Shown here in pieces: positions 21,101 through 31,809 of a DNA stretch of 64,000 nt. Source of the stretch: Capitella teleta (lineage: Eukaryota > Annelida > Polychaeta > Capitellidae). Each line of letters opens with the position of its first letter. Within the stretch, counting starts at the first letter, position 1. The notes under the pieces are model-generated. The model was not told where the DNA came from, ran no database searches, and saw only the letters and a list, made by a program, of their open reading frames with translations. The position numbers and the translations under genes are program-made. Location: contig KB299468.1 of the NCBI GenBank assembly GCA_000328365.1, forward strand, positions 3,750-67,749, written 5' to 3'.

Positions 21101-24100
21101 ATTTGCAGGATCGTTGATTCAAAAAGAGTATTCTCAAACAACAGCGAACTGTTATGCAATTATAACAACGTTGTTTTATAGCCTATATCAAGGAGCTTGT
21201 ATAAGCTCCTTGGCTTATAAAGCATACTCAACTGATACTACTGAGATTATTATCTATAAGCATGTGGACTTACAGGGGGAATAATTATCTTGAGTTTTTT
21301 CTGTGTAATCAACCGGGATCACTTTATAGCTCACTTGCATTATTATTTATCTACTTCTGTGTCTGAATGCCATACTTATAAGACACTCTTATAGATAAGC
21401 AACCAATCACAATACCAGGAAGCCTGCATACTATGCAGTGCATTAGGGAAGAAATTATTTTGTTGTTTTTTCGGAACACCGACACCAAAGAGTTTTATAT
21501 GGTGTCAATGATACATAAGGCCTTGCTTGTTCACCGCATGTGTAATGTTGCCATGAAACGCCACCTCGATAGAGCTTACATCAATTATATTTTTAATTAT
21601 TATTCACTGATAACGATTAAGATTTGCATGCTTTCTCGATCAATCTATTTAATTTCATCGCCTTTTTTTGTGTCGCTGGCCTGCAACTTTTTAGAAATAG
21701 TGACGTCATGCAGTACGTAATAAATGCAGTGGCGTTTTATGCCTGCCTGGTAAACCAGCCACGTTATGCCACGATATGCTGGCGCCTGATAGCAAAAACA
21801 GCACTTATACCTTTGTATCGGCAGAATTGGGTGGTTGCGTTGGGATTCTTGCTGAAGTAAACAAAACTATCGCGTCCAAATGGCTACTGTATCATATCCA
21901 TTTCGACTTAGGTGAGTCAATGTCTCTCTCAGTCTTATTCCTCATCCCAAAAATTGATAAATAAAAGGTGTCATTCAATTATCGATCAAAATAATTAATT
22001 ATTAATACTACGTATATTATATAGCCCAGTTGCCTTGTAAATGTGATAATGTTCAAACACTGCCATTAACTTCGTACCATTCAGTTTAAGGGTTAAATTG
22101 ACAAAGTATCACTCTGTGCACGTATGGTTTGACTATCGATATATCATTAATCTTATCGGCACTATACCGAAATGCATCGTTAAACTTAAAAGGGACCCGA
22201 TTATTGATATTCTCAAAGCTTTTAATGATATTTTAGCATAAAACACTTTTAAGGTTTATCCAGCAGAAACTACAGTTTGCCAAGTTCGAAGAGATAATCA
22301 GTATTAATAACAAAAAAAATCATCTTGACTACGAGGATTTAGAAACGCAATGCAGATTGCTGGAAGAGAAAAATGGCAAACATAATGATATCTTGATAGG
22401 AACGTTACACAGTGCAAATTGCACAAGGAGAAAATAATAACTTCAATAATCCAAAGACATCTTGATTAGGAGAAGAAATATATCACGGGAAACTATTCTG
22501 TCTAGAACTGATCAGTCCCGATTACCGTGGGGAATATTAATCAGTCATGATCGAATACAAGGAATATAGTAATACTTTCAAGATATCAGCCCTAGAGTAC
22601 GTGACCAAGAGAGGCACCCCCCCTCCTTTCGGTGTAGAGCCAGCCCCACCAACATGAGTTTAATTCTATGGAGACCACGTCCCTTGACAATAAATTATTT
22701 GATTTGTGAATAGGTGACACTGATAGCGTCTTTGATATAGATTGATGGGAAGTTTGAATTTCAGTTTGACTACACATGTATGGCTATGCCATGCAATTAA
22801 TCAATCGATATTGCTTTAATTGTTAAGCAAAGTCCACACTCCAACTACGCATTTGCGCTGTTGACATAGATACTACGTACATCGTTTCTTTTTGTTATTA
22901 GTCCAAATTACCATATTGAATTTTGACAGGCATACAGACAAACAGAAACATGTATTACTATTCTTAATAAAAAAAAATATGATTAAAATAATACGATTAA
23001 ATTAATTGTGATAATATTAAATTAAGTGTGACATTATACCAACTCTGGTTTCTGACAAGCGGATGGCCGCAAGACTATTTCCTAAGACCTGTTATGTTCT
23101 ACAGCTATGCTATGGCTGTGACGTCATCCACGGAAGTTAAATGGAGCAAAACAAAAAAAGGCAATGGTTCATCATCTCATTCACATAGAAATCGAGATTG
23201 CTGATTATATAACATTCCTTCATCAAAATAAGTCAGACATGTTGGAGTCATTATTAACCACTATGTTATAGAGTGGATCAACACGTGAAAGGACTAAATA
23301 TTATTATCGTTTTGCATAAACATTCATCAGTAGCACCAAGAAATCCGTGGACCTCAAGGACTTGGAAAAAAAACTTTGATATTGGAAAGATGAGACTAAT
23401 ACAAGGGGTTAATTATTGATAAAGTAAACAACAGTATTTTTTTTTCCAAATGACGCAGTGTTTACTGTGTTAACGAAAACCCCCTCATCCTTGAGTGTGC
23501 TTAAAAATATATCTTGAAATTGATTATTCTTTCTGACACTTGATGCAAGTAATTGGAGCCTCATGACCTCACCAGGAAGTAGATTCCGAAGTTTGTAACT
23601 AGCTACAATCGTGACAATATATTGGTTATTGAATTATTTGGTTTGGTCATAAATCATGATTGAAAATGCACAATATTTTATTATAAGCAATCGAACCATG
23701 TATACATGTATAGAGCATTACCATGGAACTATTTCGTACCTGTTAATCAGTAAATTCTGTAATGGCAGCTTACGAAATCTCGATTTTTTTATTAATTTTG
23801 AAAGGTCGAAGTCAAAGTGGTAATTAAAGCATTTGATTACATGATGTTAGTTATTGTTTAATTTTGTAATGATTATTATCAATGCAATCAATTTGGACAG
23901 ATTTTGATGCGTGTGACTAAATTATTGTAAATAATTCAAAGCAATTTATTTCTGCGTTCTGCATTACAAAAAGTCCACTCTTTAGCCAATAAAGTGTTAA
24001 GTTTCGTCATAATTCAATTTGATGGATTACACAGCTGGCAAAATACTTTAGTAGGTTGGTTACATTCACTGTGCCCAGGGGACTGGAATTTGGACTTCTA

Positions 24101-24995
24101 ATACCGACATTAATGCCTTGCAACGGATTTGAAAATACATTACATGATAATGAAGAAACGTGTATAAGTATCTAGTTCACTAATGATGCAATTTCGCTGT
24201 AATATGGCGGAGATAATGTAGCATAATGGGATAATGTTGCTACAATACATTTCATTATTTATTGTACATTAGTTTCCTCTTATAAAATTTTCCTTTATCA
24301 CATCTTTCATTTATTTATAGTTTATTCTACTTTATGTTCTTTTCTTTTTTTCATACATACATCATATATTTTGGGAATCGTGTTTCAAGTGAGAGAGGTT
24401 GAGCATTATTCATTTCAAGAGAGAAAAGTCACAAACATACCATTATGCATTCTGCGGACAACAAGGGGTGCATTTCGCAAGATATACAATACACTAATTT
24501 TATTATTGTTAATTTTTGCACAAACGCTTCCCTTTTCAGTTTAAATTTCCCGTTGTCGATAATATATATTAATGTTAGAACATGAATGTTAGCACGTTTG
24601 TTGATAACAATGCTATAATTATTTTCACTTCACGAAGCACTTGTGCAGTGAGAGTACCATTTTATATTACCTTAATTGATATAACTGTGGACAATCACTC
24701 ACTAACTTATTGTGCGATTTCTGCAATGACTTGCCATATAGAATAATGTGTGCATGCTGTGCATAATTTTCAACCTTTTCGTCCATGAAGTTCAATAAAA
24801 TTATTCAAGCCTATTTATTTAGCCTCTGGGCCAAAATCAAAATACTTCGATGCATCTATTAATAGTTACCCTCCCATTTACGCTTACCTTTAGTATATAT
24901 TTCATGCATTCCACCTGGAATGGCGAAACAATGCATAATTAGCATAAGGAATTATCTATTACAACATTGACCAAATATAGGTTCTAAAAAACAAC
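21101..24995. other. Gene-poor AT-rich interval
   Basis: No gene is supported. A small hairpin (CAAGGAGCTT, 4-nt loop, AAGCTCCTTG) lies at 21189-21212, about 90 bp upstream of the GPI-Ly6 start. Frames at 21433-21964 lack any signature, and the remainder is AT-rich single-copy-looking sequence. Confidence 0.5.
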
Positions 24996-25001
24996 TTTAT
25001 T
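24996..25001 (-). promoter_or_regulatory. Possible poly(A) signal of the BTB-Kelch gene
   Basis: AATAAA on the minus strand, about 270 bp after the stop codon. Confidence 0.35.
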
Positions 25002-25268
25002 TCAGTATTATAGATGATCCGATTTTGGATTTAAGCTCAACGATATAAAACGCATTGCTTACAAATCATGTACAAGAAATTTCAAGGATTTCCACCGACA
25101 ACAACATACAGAGACTGTCATAGCTTATGATGGCAAATGCATCGAAAGGTCGATTAAAGTGAGAAACAAGAATACCATAGCTGATGAACCAAGAATTGAG
25201 AACTTGAATATCATAATTTGTCGACATTGAAATGAGTGCATAATATAAAAGTGAGAAATGTTGAGAAA

Positions 25269-26948
25269 TTAAAACCGGATTGAGTGATACAACATTCGTA
25301 TTCCATCTGTATATAAATGATCCTGAACTGACCAGGTGTCTGTGTCTGGATCATACCGTTCTAAAACCGAATTACACTGAAGCAAAAGTTTTCCTTGCCA
25401 ACAGATTGAACTATGACCCTCATTATTCGGGGGTGAAAGCACTTCCCATTCATCTCTTGCTGGGCTATATCTGAAGCACACCCGTTCTTTGCCTCCTATG
25501 ACGTAAATCTCATCATTAAGAGCCAATGCTGAGCCGGCGCTACAAGACCCGGGCATATCCCGACCCCTTCGCCATTTCCCCGTCACCAGGTTAAATTCTT
25601 GGGTTACTTTCGATGCGCTTCCCTGTGAACATCCCCCAAAAACAAACAATTTGTTGTCAAACTGAGCAACGCAATGATTACAGACTGCATACATCATTTC
25701 GTTAACATTCTTCCATGTTGGGTTTGTACATTTTAGATCGAAAGACTGGACAGATTTCGATTCCACTGATCCTCCATCTTTCCCTCCGAAGGCAAATATC
25801 TTCCCATCCAAGAAGGCCAGAGAGCTACCATTTTTGGCCGGTTGCCATGGCACCGAGAGCGACACTAGTTTCATGCTTTCTGCAGCAAGTAAGTAACACT
25901 TCCCATTTGAATAACCAAACAAATAAATCCCAGCGGGAGAGACAAGGGTTTGACGCAAAGTAAACCCAGCGGAAAAGATAAAGGTTTGACCAAAAGTAAC
26001 TGTCATCGAGTGCCTAATTTGACTCCACTCAACGTTTTTATTCCACTCATAGTCTACATCATCAATTGAATCGGTGTGTTCGATTAAAACCCCTCCCTGG
26101 TTTTCCGAAATTCGAACAATGTGCTGTCTCTTGCCTGTATATGCTCGACGAGGGATAAATCTTGCGTTGTAAACAGCAGAATGAGCATCGCAATGAGACC
26201 GGAGAGCTTCGCTCACAAATCCAATGCACCCGGAATCGAGTATCAACTGGCTGTTGCATATCTTATTAGCTAAACAGACCATCCTGCAGAAAGGGAATCG
26301 AATAAGAGGAGCAATTCTTGGGAACGCCTCCTTCCTCAAACCCAGTTCAACATTCACCCACTGAGCCACCGCCTCAAAAACGATGTCTTCTTTCTCTGCA
26401 TTTAGTTTATCATCAGAGATAATCTTCACGAGCTCCTCTTCTGTCAACTGATCAAAATCTGATGTTTCAATAAAATCAGCAAAATGATCGAGGATGAAAT
26501 GAAACGCAGCGGCCAAAAGTATTCCCAAATTGTACAACTTGCTAAACTTGTAAAGATCGAGATAATTTTCAGATCTAACTTTGCCTGCTATGTATGCATC
26601 ACAATGAGCCTTCAGATGCTCACAGCAGAGAAAGTCACTCGCTTTCACCAGTGCTTTCACGTTTTCTTCTGTAACCTGGATATTTCCTGAGTAAAAGAAG
26701 TCGACCACAGTCCTGATGGTGTCCGCATCAGTAAAGTCCAGTTTAACGTCCTTCTCGGCGCCTTCCTTCATTTCTGATTGAAACATCTTCTCAAAAAATG
26801 GACTGGAGGCCATCAGGATGACTTTGTGGCACTGAACTGACGAATCATCGGACAGTACCAGAGCGACGTCAGTCATTACTCCATTTTTCTTCATCTCAAT
26901 GAGAGAATCCCGGAATGACTCCTGATGAGAGTTCAGGCGAAAACTCAT
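25269..26948 (-). CDS. BTB-BACK-Kelch protein (KLHL/KBTBD-like)
   Basis: One uninterrupted 559-residue frame. The BTB domain (about 22-120) contains DVALVLSDDSSVQCHKVILM and FFYSGNIQVTEENV. The BACK domain (about 125-225) includes the helix leading to LIRFPFCRM. The C-terminal half has Kelch-type blades with IFAFGGKDGG, LFVFGGCSQG and EIYVIGGKE, the paired glycines of Kelch repeats, followed by RYDPDTDTW. Proteins of this layout act as substrate adaptors for Cullin-3 ubiquitin ligases, the BTB-BACK part binding CUL3 and the propeller binding the substrate. Kelch blades before residue 340 are weak. A TTTCAG acceptor lies seven bases before the ATG, so a spliced 5' untranslated exon is likely. 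A LINE fragment starts about 350 bp upstream. Confidence 0.9.
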   Translation of the reverse strand: MSFRLNSHQESFRDSLIEMKKNGVMTDVALVLSDDSSVQCHKVILMASSPFFEKMFQSEMKEGAEKDVKLDFTDADTIRTVVDFFYSGNIQVTEENVKALVKASDFLCCEHLKAHCDAYIAGKVRSENYLDLYKFSKLYNLGILLAAAFHFILDHFADFIETSDFDQLTEEELVKIISDDKLNAEKEDIVFEAVAQWVNVELGLRKEAFPRIAPLIRFPFCRMVCLANKICNSQLILDSGCIGFVSEALRSHCDAHSAVYNARFIPRRAYTGKRQHIVRISENQGGVLIEHTDSIDDVDYEWNKNVEWSQIRHSMTVTFGQTFIFSAGFTLRQTLVSPAGIYLFGYSNGKCYLLAAESMKLVSLSVPWQPAKNGSSLAFLDGKIFAFGGKDGGSVESKSVQSFDLKCTNPTWKNVNEMMYAVCNHCVAQFDNKLFVFGGCSQGSASKVTQEFNLVTGKWRRGRDMPGSCSAGSALALNDEIYVIGGKERVCFRYSPARDEWEVLSPPNNEGHSSICWQGKLLLQCNSVLERYDPDTDTWSVQDHLYTDGIRMLYHSIRF

Positions 26949-27295
26949 TCTCCTTCTGAAATTAAAGCATAACCGATGTCAATTAATCTCAGTAGAGAGA
27001 GAGGGGGGGGATGCAGCAAAGATTAACCCAACATGCAGAGCCTCAACAGAGCATATTCTTTTAATAATTATCCGACGTGTTTTGGTCTGAAATTCATCTA
27101 TAATCTAACTATAGCCCATGGGGTGCTTATAATAATATAATTTATTCACCAGAGAATAATGGGAATTGATGAAGGAACAGAAAAAGAGGGAAAAAAACAA
27201 TCAAACAGGCATTAGACAAATGAAATTTAACATGATTAGAATTTAGAGAAATGACATGAAAGGTGACGAATGAGATTTCAATTGCAGGAGTTCTA

Positions 27296-28440
27296 TTAAT
27301 AATTTAAAATGAACATCAGCTTAGTTAATAATGTACATGGACCACGACTCTTCAATTGGTTGAACAATTTTATGTAGTGCACATGATCAAATGCACGAGA
27401 GGCATCGAGGAGACAAACAAAAACTGAATTATTACTACGAGTATAGTAATCCACCACTTCATTCAAGACATATGTACACTGTGTTGTACTGAGATTAGAT
27501 TTGAAACCAAATTGCAAATCACTTATGCTTAAAAACAGACGCATGCTTTTTTTTTAAAATAACATGATCTAGGACTTTCAATAAAACGCTACTTATCGCC
27601 ACTGATCGGTAATTAGATGACACACTTAACGATTTCTTCCTGTTTTGGGGATGGGCCTGATTATTGAACAAAGTACATAACTGGGAGCCGTTGTATGTCG
27701 TAACATGGATGTGAGAAGAAAAGAGAGATGTACATGCAATTCGGGAAATGGTCAGACGAGAGATCTGGATCAGCATCCGACTTACTAAGTTTTAATTTAC
27801 CAAGAGCAGAGCTTCCTTAATATCCTAGACAGAGACAGCATGATAAGAGTAACAAAATTCCTCACAACATTTAGAACGGATGTCAATATAGACATCGCGA
27901 CGCAACTCAACCATATCATCTGCATTGAACGAAACACTGCTATATATAGCTCCTCATATTTTGAAGCAAAAATATCACAGATTGCGTCTTCAACTGCGTC
28001 ATCAATGACCCCTGCACAATCCTTAGCATTTCCACATACTCTCTTTACTTCATCCCAGAATTCTCTGTTCATATCACTATGCAATTTTGTGGCCATTCTA
28101 TCTGCTGTAATATTATCCATATTGCAAATAACCCATTTTGCTGCATGTTAATAATCTTTCTCAGTTGACTGTCTTATATCTCTAATCAAACCGACTTCGG
28201 GCATTCCGTTCTCTACCCAAATCTTGTTCCAAAAAATATATGTATTCCGATAGGGACTTACTACTTTTGACCAACCGGTTAACGCTTTCTTTCTCTGTCT
28301 TAGAATACACTCAGAGGCCGCTGATTTCATTGCATCAATGAGACGCCCATAGTAAGTGTCAATTTCAATTGAATGACTAGAGCAATCTAGGTCGGGACAC
28401 AACAACACCTCTCGGGTAGAACAATTATATTTAGTTTAAC
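27296..28440 (-). mobile_element. Broken LINE (CR1/Jockey-like), reverse-transcriptase part
   Basis: Read on the minus strand, several frames carry LINE ORF2 features in order: the linker before the reverse transcriptase (KALTGWSKVVSPYRN and FWDEVKRVCGN), then the first RT blocks with FGFKSNLSTTQCTY and VCLLDASRAFDHV, the latter holding the D-A-x-x-A-F-D catalytic aspartate block. The YADD block and the 3' end are missing, and the frame is interrupted several times. It is dead and truncated at both ends. The family assignment is approximate. Confidence 0.75.
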
Positions 28441-29190
28441 ACGCAAACGCTCCTTATAGGAAACAATATTATGATCCGTAGCTCTACGCCATGTCCCCGT
28501 AACAGCAGAAGATGCTGTTACAGGGGCAGGGATTTTAACATTTGTGTGTTGATCAGTATGTGGCTGATATTCACTGATGGGGTGGGAGGGTTGTGGTCTC
28601 TTTAGGTTTAATGCTTTCTATGCTTTGGCGATCACGGTTGTTTTTCTCCGTTTCAACGAGACATAATTCAAATCAATGACATGGTCCCAAAAGAGCAAAA
28701 ACATTCCAGAACCAGCCACACTTGACGGAAAATAGTCTAAAATCGATTTTGAATAAGCGTTCAAATCAGGAATATGTCGCAATTTGACGAAACGCCGACC
28801 TCTGCTTCACTCAAGTTAGCGCCAGAGGTGATCACGTGATTTTCTGGGAAATTTTGTGCCTATAATTTTCATCTGGAAAGCGGACCTATATTTCAGTGAA
28901 ATTTCAATTTTCTGTAATAACGCATTCTATGTTAGGCCGAGAACTTTTCGAACAACCCTCATAGTAGCACATGGAGCACAGTCATAGCACATAATCATTA
29001 CCTTATTAGGCATGCGCCAGTAGGCCTATATTCAGTAATTCAGTTGCAACAAAACATAAATCTATATAACACCTTTGATATCCCTACACTCAGTAACACT
29101 GAGAAACGATCGATACATGGCATTCATAATGATTCATTTGAATAGAATTTCGTACACATTTAGAACTATGTCGATTATTAAGTGACTCAC
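28441..29190. other. Intergenic
   Basis: No supported gene; AT-rich sequence between the LINE fragment and the isolated exon. Confidence 0.45.
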
Positions 29191-29346
29191 GTCGATGGAA
29201 GCGAATTCCAAATCAGTCGGTAGATTATCTATTGCTTTTCCTCTCTCTGAGCGGCTGGTGTGAGGAATGTGGGGCCCAAAATCCTGAATGCCCTGGTTTC
29301 GATCAACACTTTCGCTTTCGTCCGAAGCTTTAAGTGGAACAGTCAT
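29191..29346 (-). CDS. Isolated candidate first coding exon
   Basis: A 52-codon frame (MTVPLKASDESESVDRNQGI, then QDFGPHIPHTSRSERGKAID and on) ends at a good donor, GTGAGT, in phase 0. It is polar, with no signal peptide or membrane span. Splicing to the Kelch gene downstream would be out of frame at that gene's acceptor, so it is not its coding exon, although it could be an upstream untranslated or uORF-bearing exon. No other partner was found, and an inserted LINE separates it from the Kelch gene. Confidence 0.3.
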
Positions 29347-29436
29347 AATGTGACCTCTGTATTCATAACGTCATGCGATCTAATTCATAGCGCAATTCAG
29401 CTTGGCACTTTAATTCAATGCGCTGTGATTCAGTAC

Positions 29437-29600
29437 CTTCATTGGTTCCCTGGTCATATATATATAATGACACAGGCACACGCCGATTACAAGTGGTATC
29501 TCATTGGTTGCTATTTATAGTAACATTTAGTCGTATTCAACAAATACTCTGAATTCATTAATTTTTCACTCGGCTCGCCTTCTGGGCCATCTGTGAAATT
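29437..29600 (+). repeat. Dispersed repeat, copy 1
   Basis: Shares long near-identical blocks with 38063-38232, including TTCCCTGGTCATATATAT, AATGACACAGGCACAC and GGTATCTCATTGG. The copies lie in the same orientation and no terminal inverted repeats were seen. Confidence 0.75.
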
Positions 29601-29639
29601 TGTAACATTCACATGAATAAGCAATTAATAAAATTTCAT

Positions 29640-30175
29640 CAACGAGAACAATATAACCAGGATATTCGACTGAACGAATCCTGAAATATTTTATTCCGTT
29701 TATGTGGGAATCGGAATATCATCACTGCACAATTCCGTTTCGCAGAAGGATTCACAAGTGACCCAGTGGGTGTCTTCTAAGCAGTTGTTCTTCCCGATCA
29801 TTCATTGGCTCGCATTTGTTTTCTGAAAAGGATGGTGATCAAATTCTATTGATGCATAATTTTGACAATATTCCCCCCCCCCCCCCAAAAAAATATTATT
29901 GATTCAATCGTGATTTTTCTGCAGGGAAGTGATAGTACCACGATTAATATTGTATTTCGTGCAGGTGCAGGACGAGTCCGCAGCTTCTACCGGGGATATT
30001 GTCTGACTTCTGCATACAGTCTCCTTGTCCACAAGACACAATGCTACCGAAAGGGTCATTTACTGGGTCGTCTATTCATGATTGGTCAGCTTCAGGGTTA
30101 CCATTATAAACAAACATGCATAGCAATTGAATGTTTCCTTACAATACGCAAGCGTAGCGGTCACTGATTGGATAG
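29640..30175 (-). pseudogene. Decayed copy of the GPI-anchored Ly6 gene
   Basis: 29650-29820 resembles exon 3 of the Ly6-GPI gene (for example ATATCATCACTGCACAATTC and GGGTGTCTTCT). 29965-30166 resembles exon 2, including CTGACTTCTGCATAC and AAGCGTAGCGGTCACTG beside its exon edge. Both are on the same strand and in the same order as the intact gene at 20018-21100. Frames are broken by small insertions and deletions, and conserved cysteines are lost. The exon 3-exon 2 spacing is similar to the original, so it arose by segmental rather than retro-duplication. A C tract lies at about 29873-29886. Confidence 0.75.
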
Positions 30176-31089
30176 AAAGATTACTCAATTTGTTGTTTCG
30201 TGTGAAAATGACAGTTTGACTACGAAACTATGCAGTGCTTATGGCTCTGTTTGTTTATTGCATATAATTATGTCTGGTAAATTCATGATCGATGCAGTTG
30301 TTGAATGTAGAATGAAACTTGTTATTTGAGAGTGTGTATATATTTCTTTGTGAAAGTCAACCACAATTGATTCAGCAAAATTCATACTACACTTAAGGAA
30401 TAAAACACAGGAAGGATATGGTTACACTCAGATAGATTGTTCGAGTGATTCTGATTGAGCCAAAGTCGAGGTCGGTTATCTGGCACCAGAATCACGAGAA
30501 CACACCTCTTAACTTAAATTGTAGTGACGTACAGAAGTATTGTTACTTGTCTAATCTCACGCGCCACTCACGCTAGTTCTATGCACATCGTAATCACGAT
30601 GGCTAATCGCAGAGCCACTTAGAAAATCATAATCTCCAATGACAACTGCACTCTCAAAGGCGTTATGATTCGGCTTATTGTTGTCTGTTCAGTAACTCAA
30701 TGGTGAACATGTATAAGGCTAAATGTAGCTCTCCAAGCCGTAGCGTAGTGTGTGGGAACTACTCCGCTACCCTTGGGGAGCTAGGCTAAATGTTGATTTC
30801 TACGCGTTCACTATGCTCGGTTTAGACACTCAAATATGTAAGGCTGATTGGCTGGCAGACGTATTGAGTGGTATCTTCTGGGGGTTTATATACTACCGCA
30901 TGCATGCCTAATACTTGGTACAAAATGAATTATAGCATATACAGGAATGTACTTACTTATATGGGGTATATATCAGTGTATTCACAAGTAATCGTTATAT
31001 AACCCACCTTTCTCTTTGATTTGCTTTTTATCTCTGTGATTGAGTGGCAAACCTGCGAGAAACTCGCTAGATAAGCAATTAATTTATTA
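30176..31089. other. Intergenic with small foldback insertion
   Basis: No gene. It contains the foldback at 30717-30793 listed separately and one GGCGTTATGATT motif at about 30659-30670. Confidence 0.5.
30717..30793. repeat. 56-bp foldback flanked by 10-11 bp direct repeats
   Basis: GGCTAAATGT occurs at 30717-30726 and again at 30784-30793. Between them an imperfect palindrome runs from AGCTCTCCAAG to CTTGGGGAGCT. The layout is that of a small inserted element with a target duplication. Confidence 0.6.
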
Positions 31090-31091
31090 AC

Positions 31092-31690
31092 TTGAATCTG
31101 AAGGGGTTTGCATATCATCGTCATTGGCAATCACATAGTTGTGTTGACTCTATCCTCGGCACCCCTCGGCGTCTGATTCGGTCATTACAAGTGAACTACC
31201 ATTCCTACGCTGACGACTTGTCATTATACCCCACTTTCGAAGCCATTCAGATGAACCAGTCGGTGGACCACATGCAGCAACGCCCAGAAGCAGAGCGACA
31301 GTGGTTAGGAAAAAAACGGCTTAAAATGAACCCAAGTAAAACTGAATTCCTGCTCTTAGCCATCAAAAGCATCGCCAACCAAGAACCTCTCGGAACACCA
31401 TGCATTCAATTCGGTGTAACACGTAACCTCTGAGGCAGTTAACGGGGTGAAAGTCAACAAACGATTAATATTGAGGGTCACTGTGTGCAAGTCTGCCCGA
31501 TACCACTTTTTCACGAGGAAAGCATAATATGAGCCGATTATACGTGTGTTTACTCCATCTCGTCTCCACTATGGCAATGCGCCAATGGCTCCCCAAAGAA
31601 CTCCAGAACATCGCCGCGAGATTCGTTATGCGGACAAAAAATTGCCAACACATAAGACAGGTTCTTATGGATCTGTTATTCAAATAATCA
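31092..31690 (+). mobile_element. LINE fragment (CR1/L2-like), 3' reverse-transcriptase part
   Basis: The translation contains VNYHSYADDLSLY, the Y-A-D-D catalytic block, then RLKMNPSKTEFLL, the usual following block. In another frame further on comes RVFTPSRLHYGNAPM, matching the conserved SRLDYCNAL-type block near the RT C-terminus. The frame is broken between blocks and both ends are missing. It is a separate insertion from the LINE at 27.3-28.4 kb, on the other strand. Confidence 0.75.
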
Positions 31691-31809
31691 AATGCAAAAA
31701 TGTACAGCTGAATTTCAAGTATATTATATTCTACAAGGAACAACCAATAATAATAATAGTATGAATTTTACTATTTTCCGATTGAAACTGATAAAAACAT
31801 GGGTTCTGA

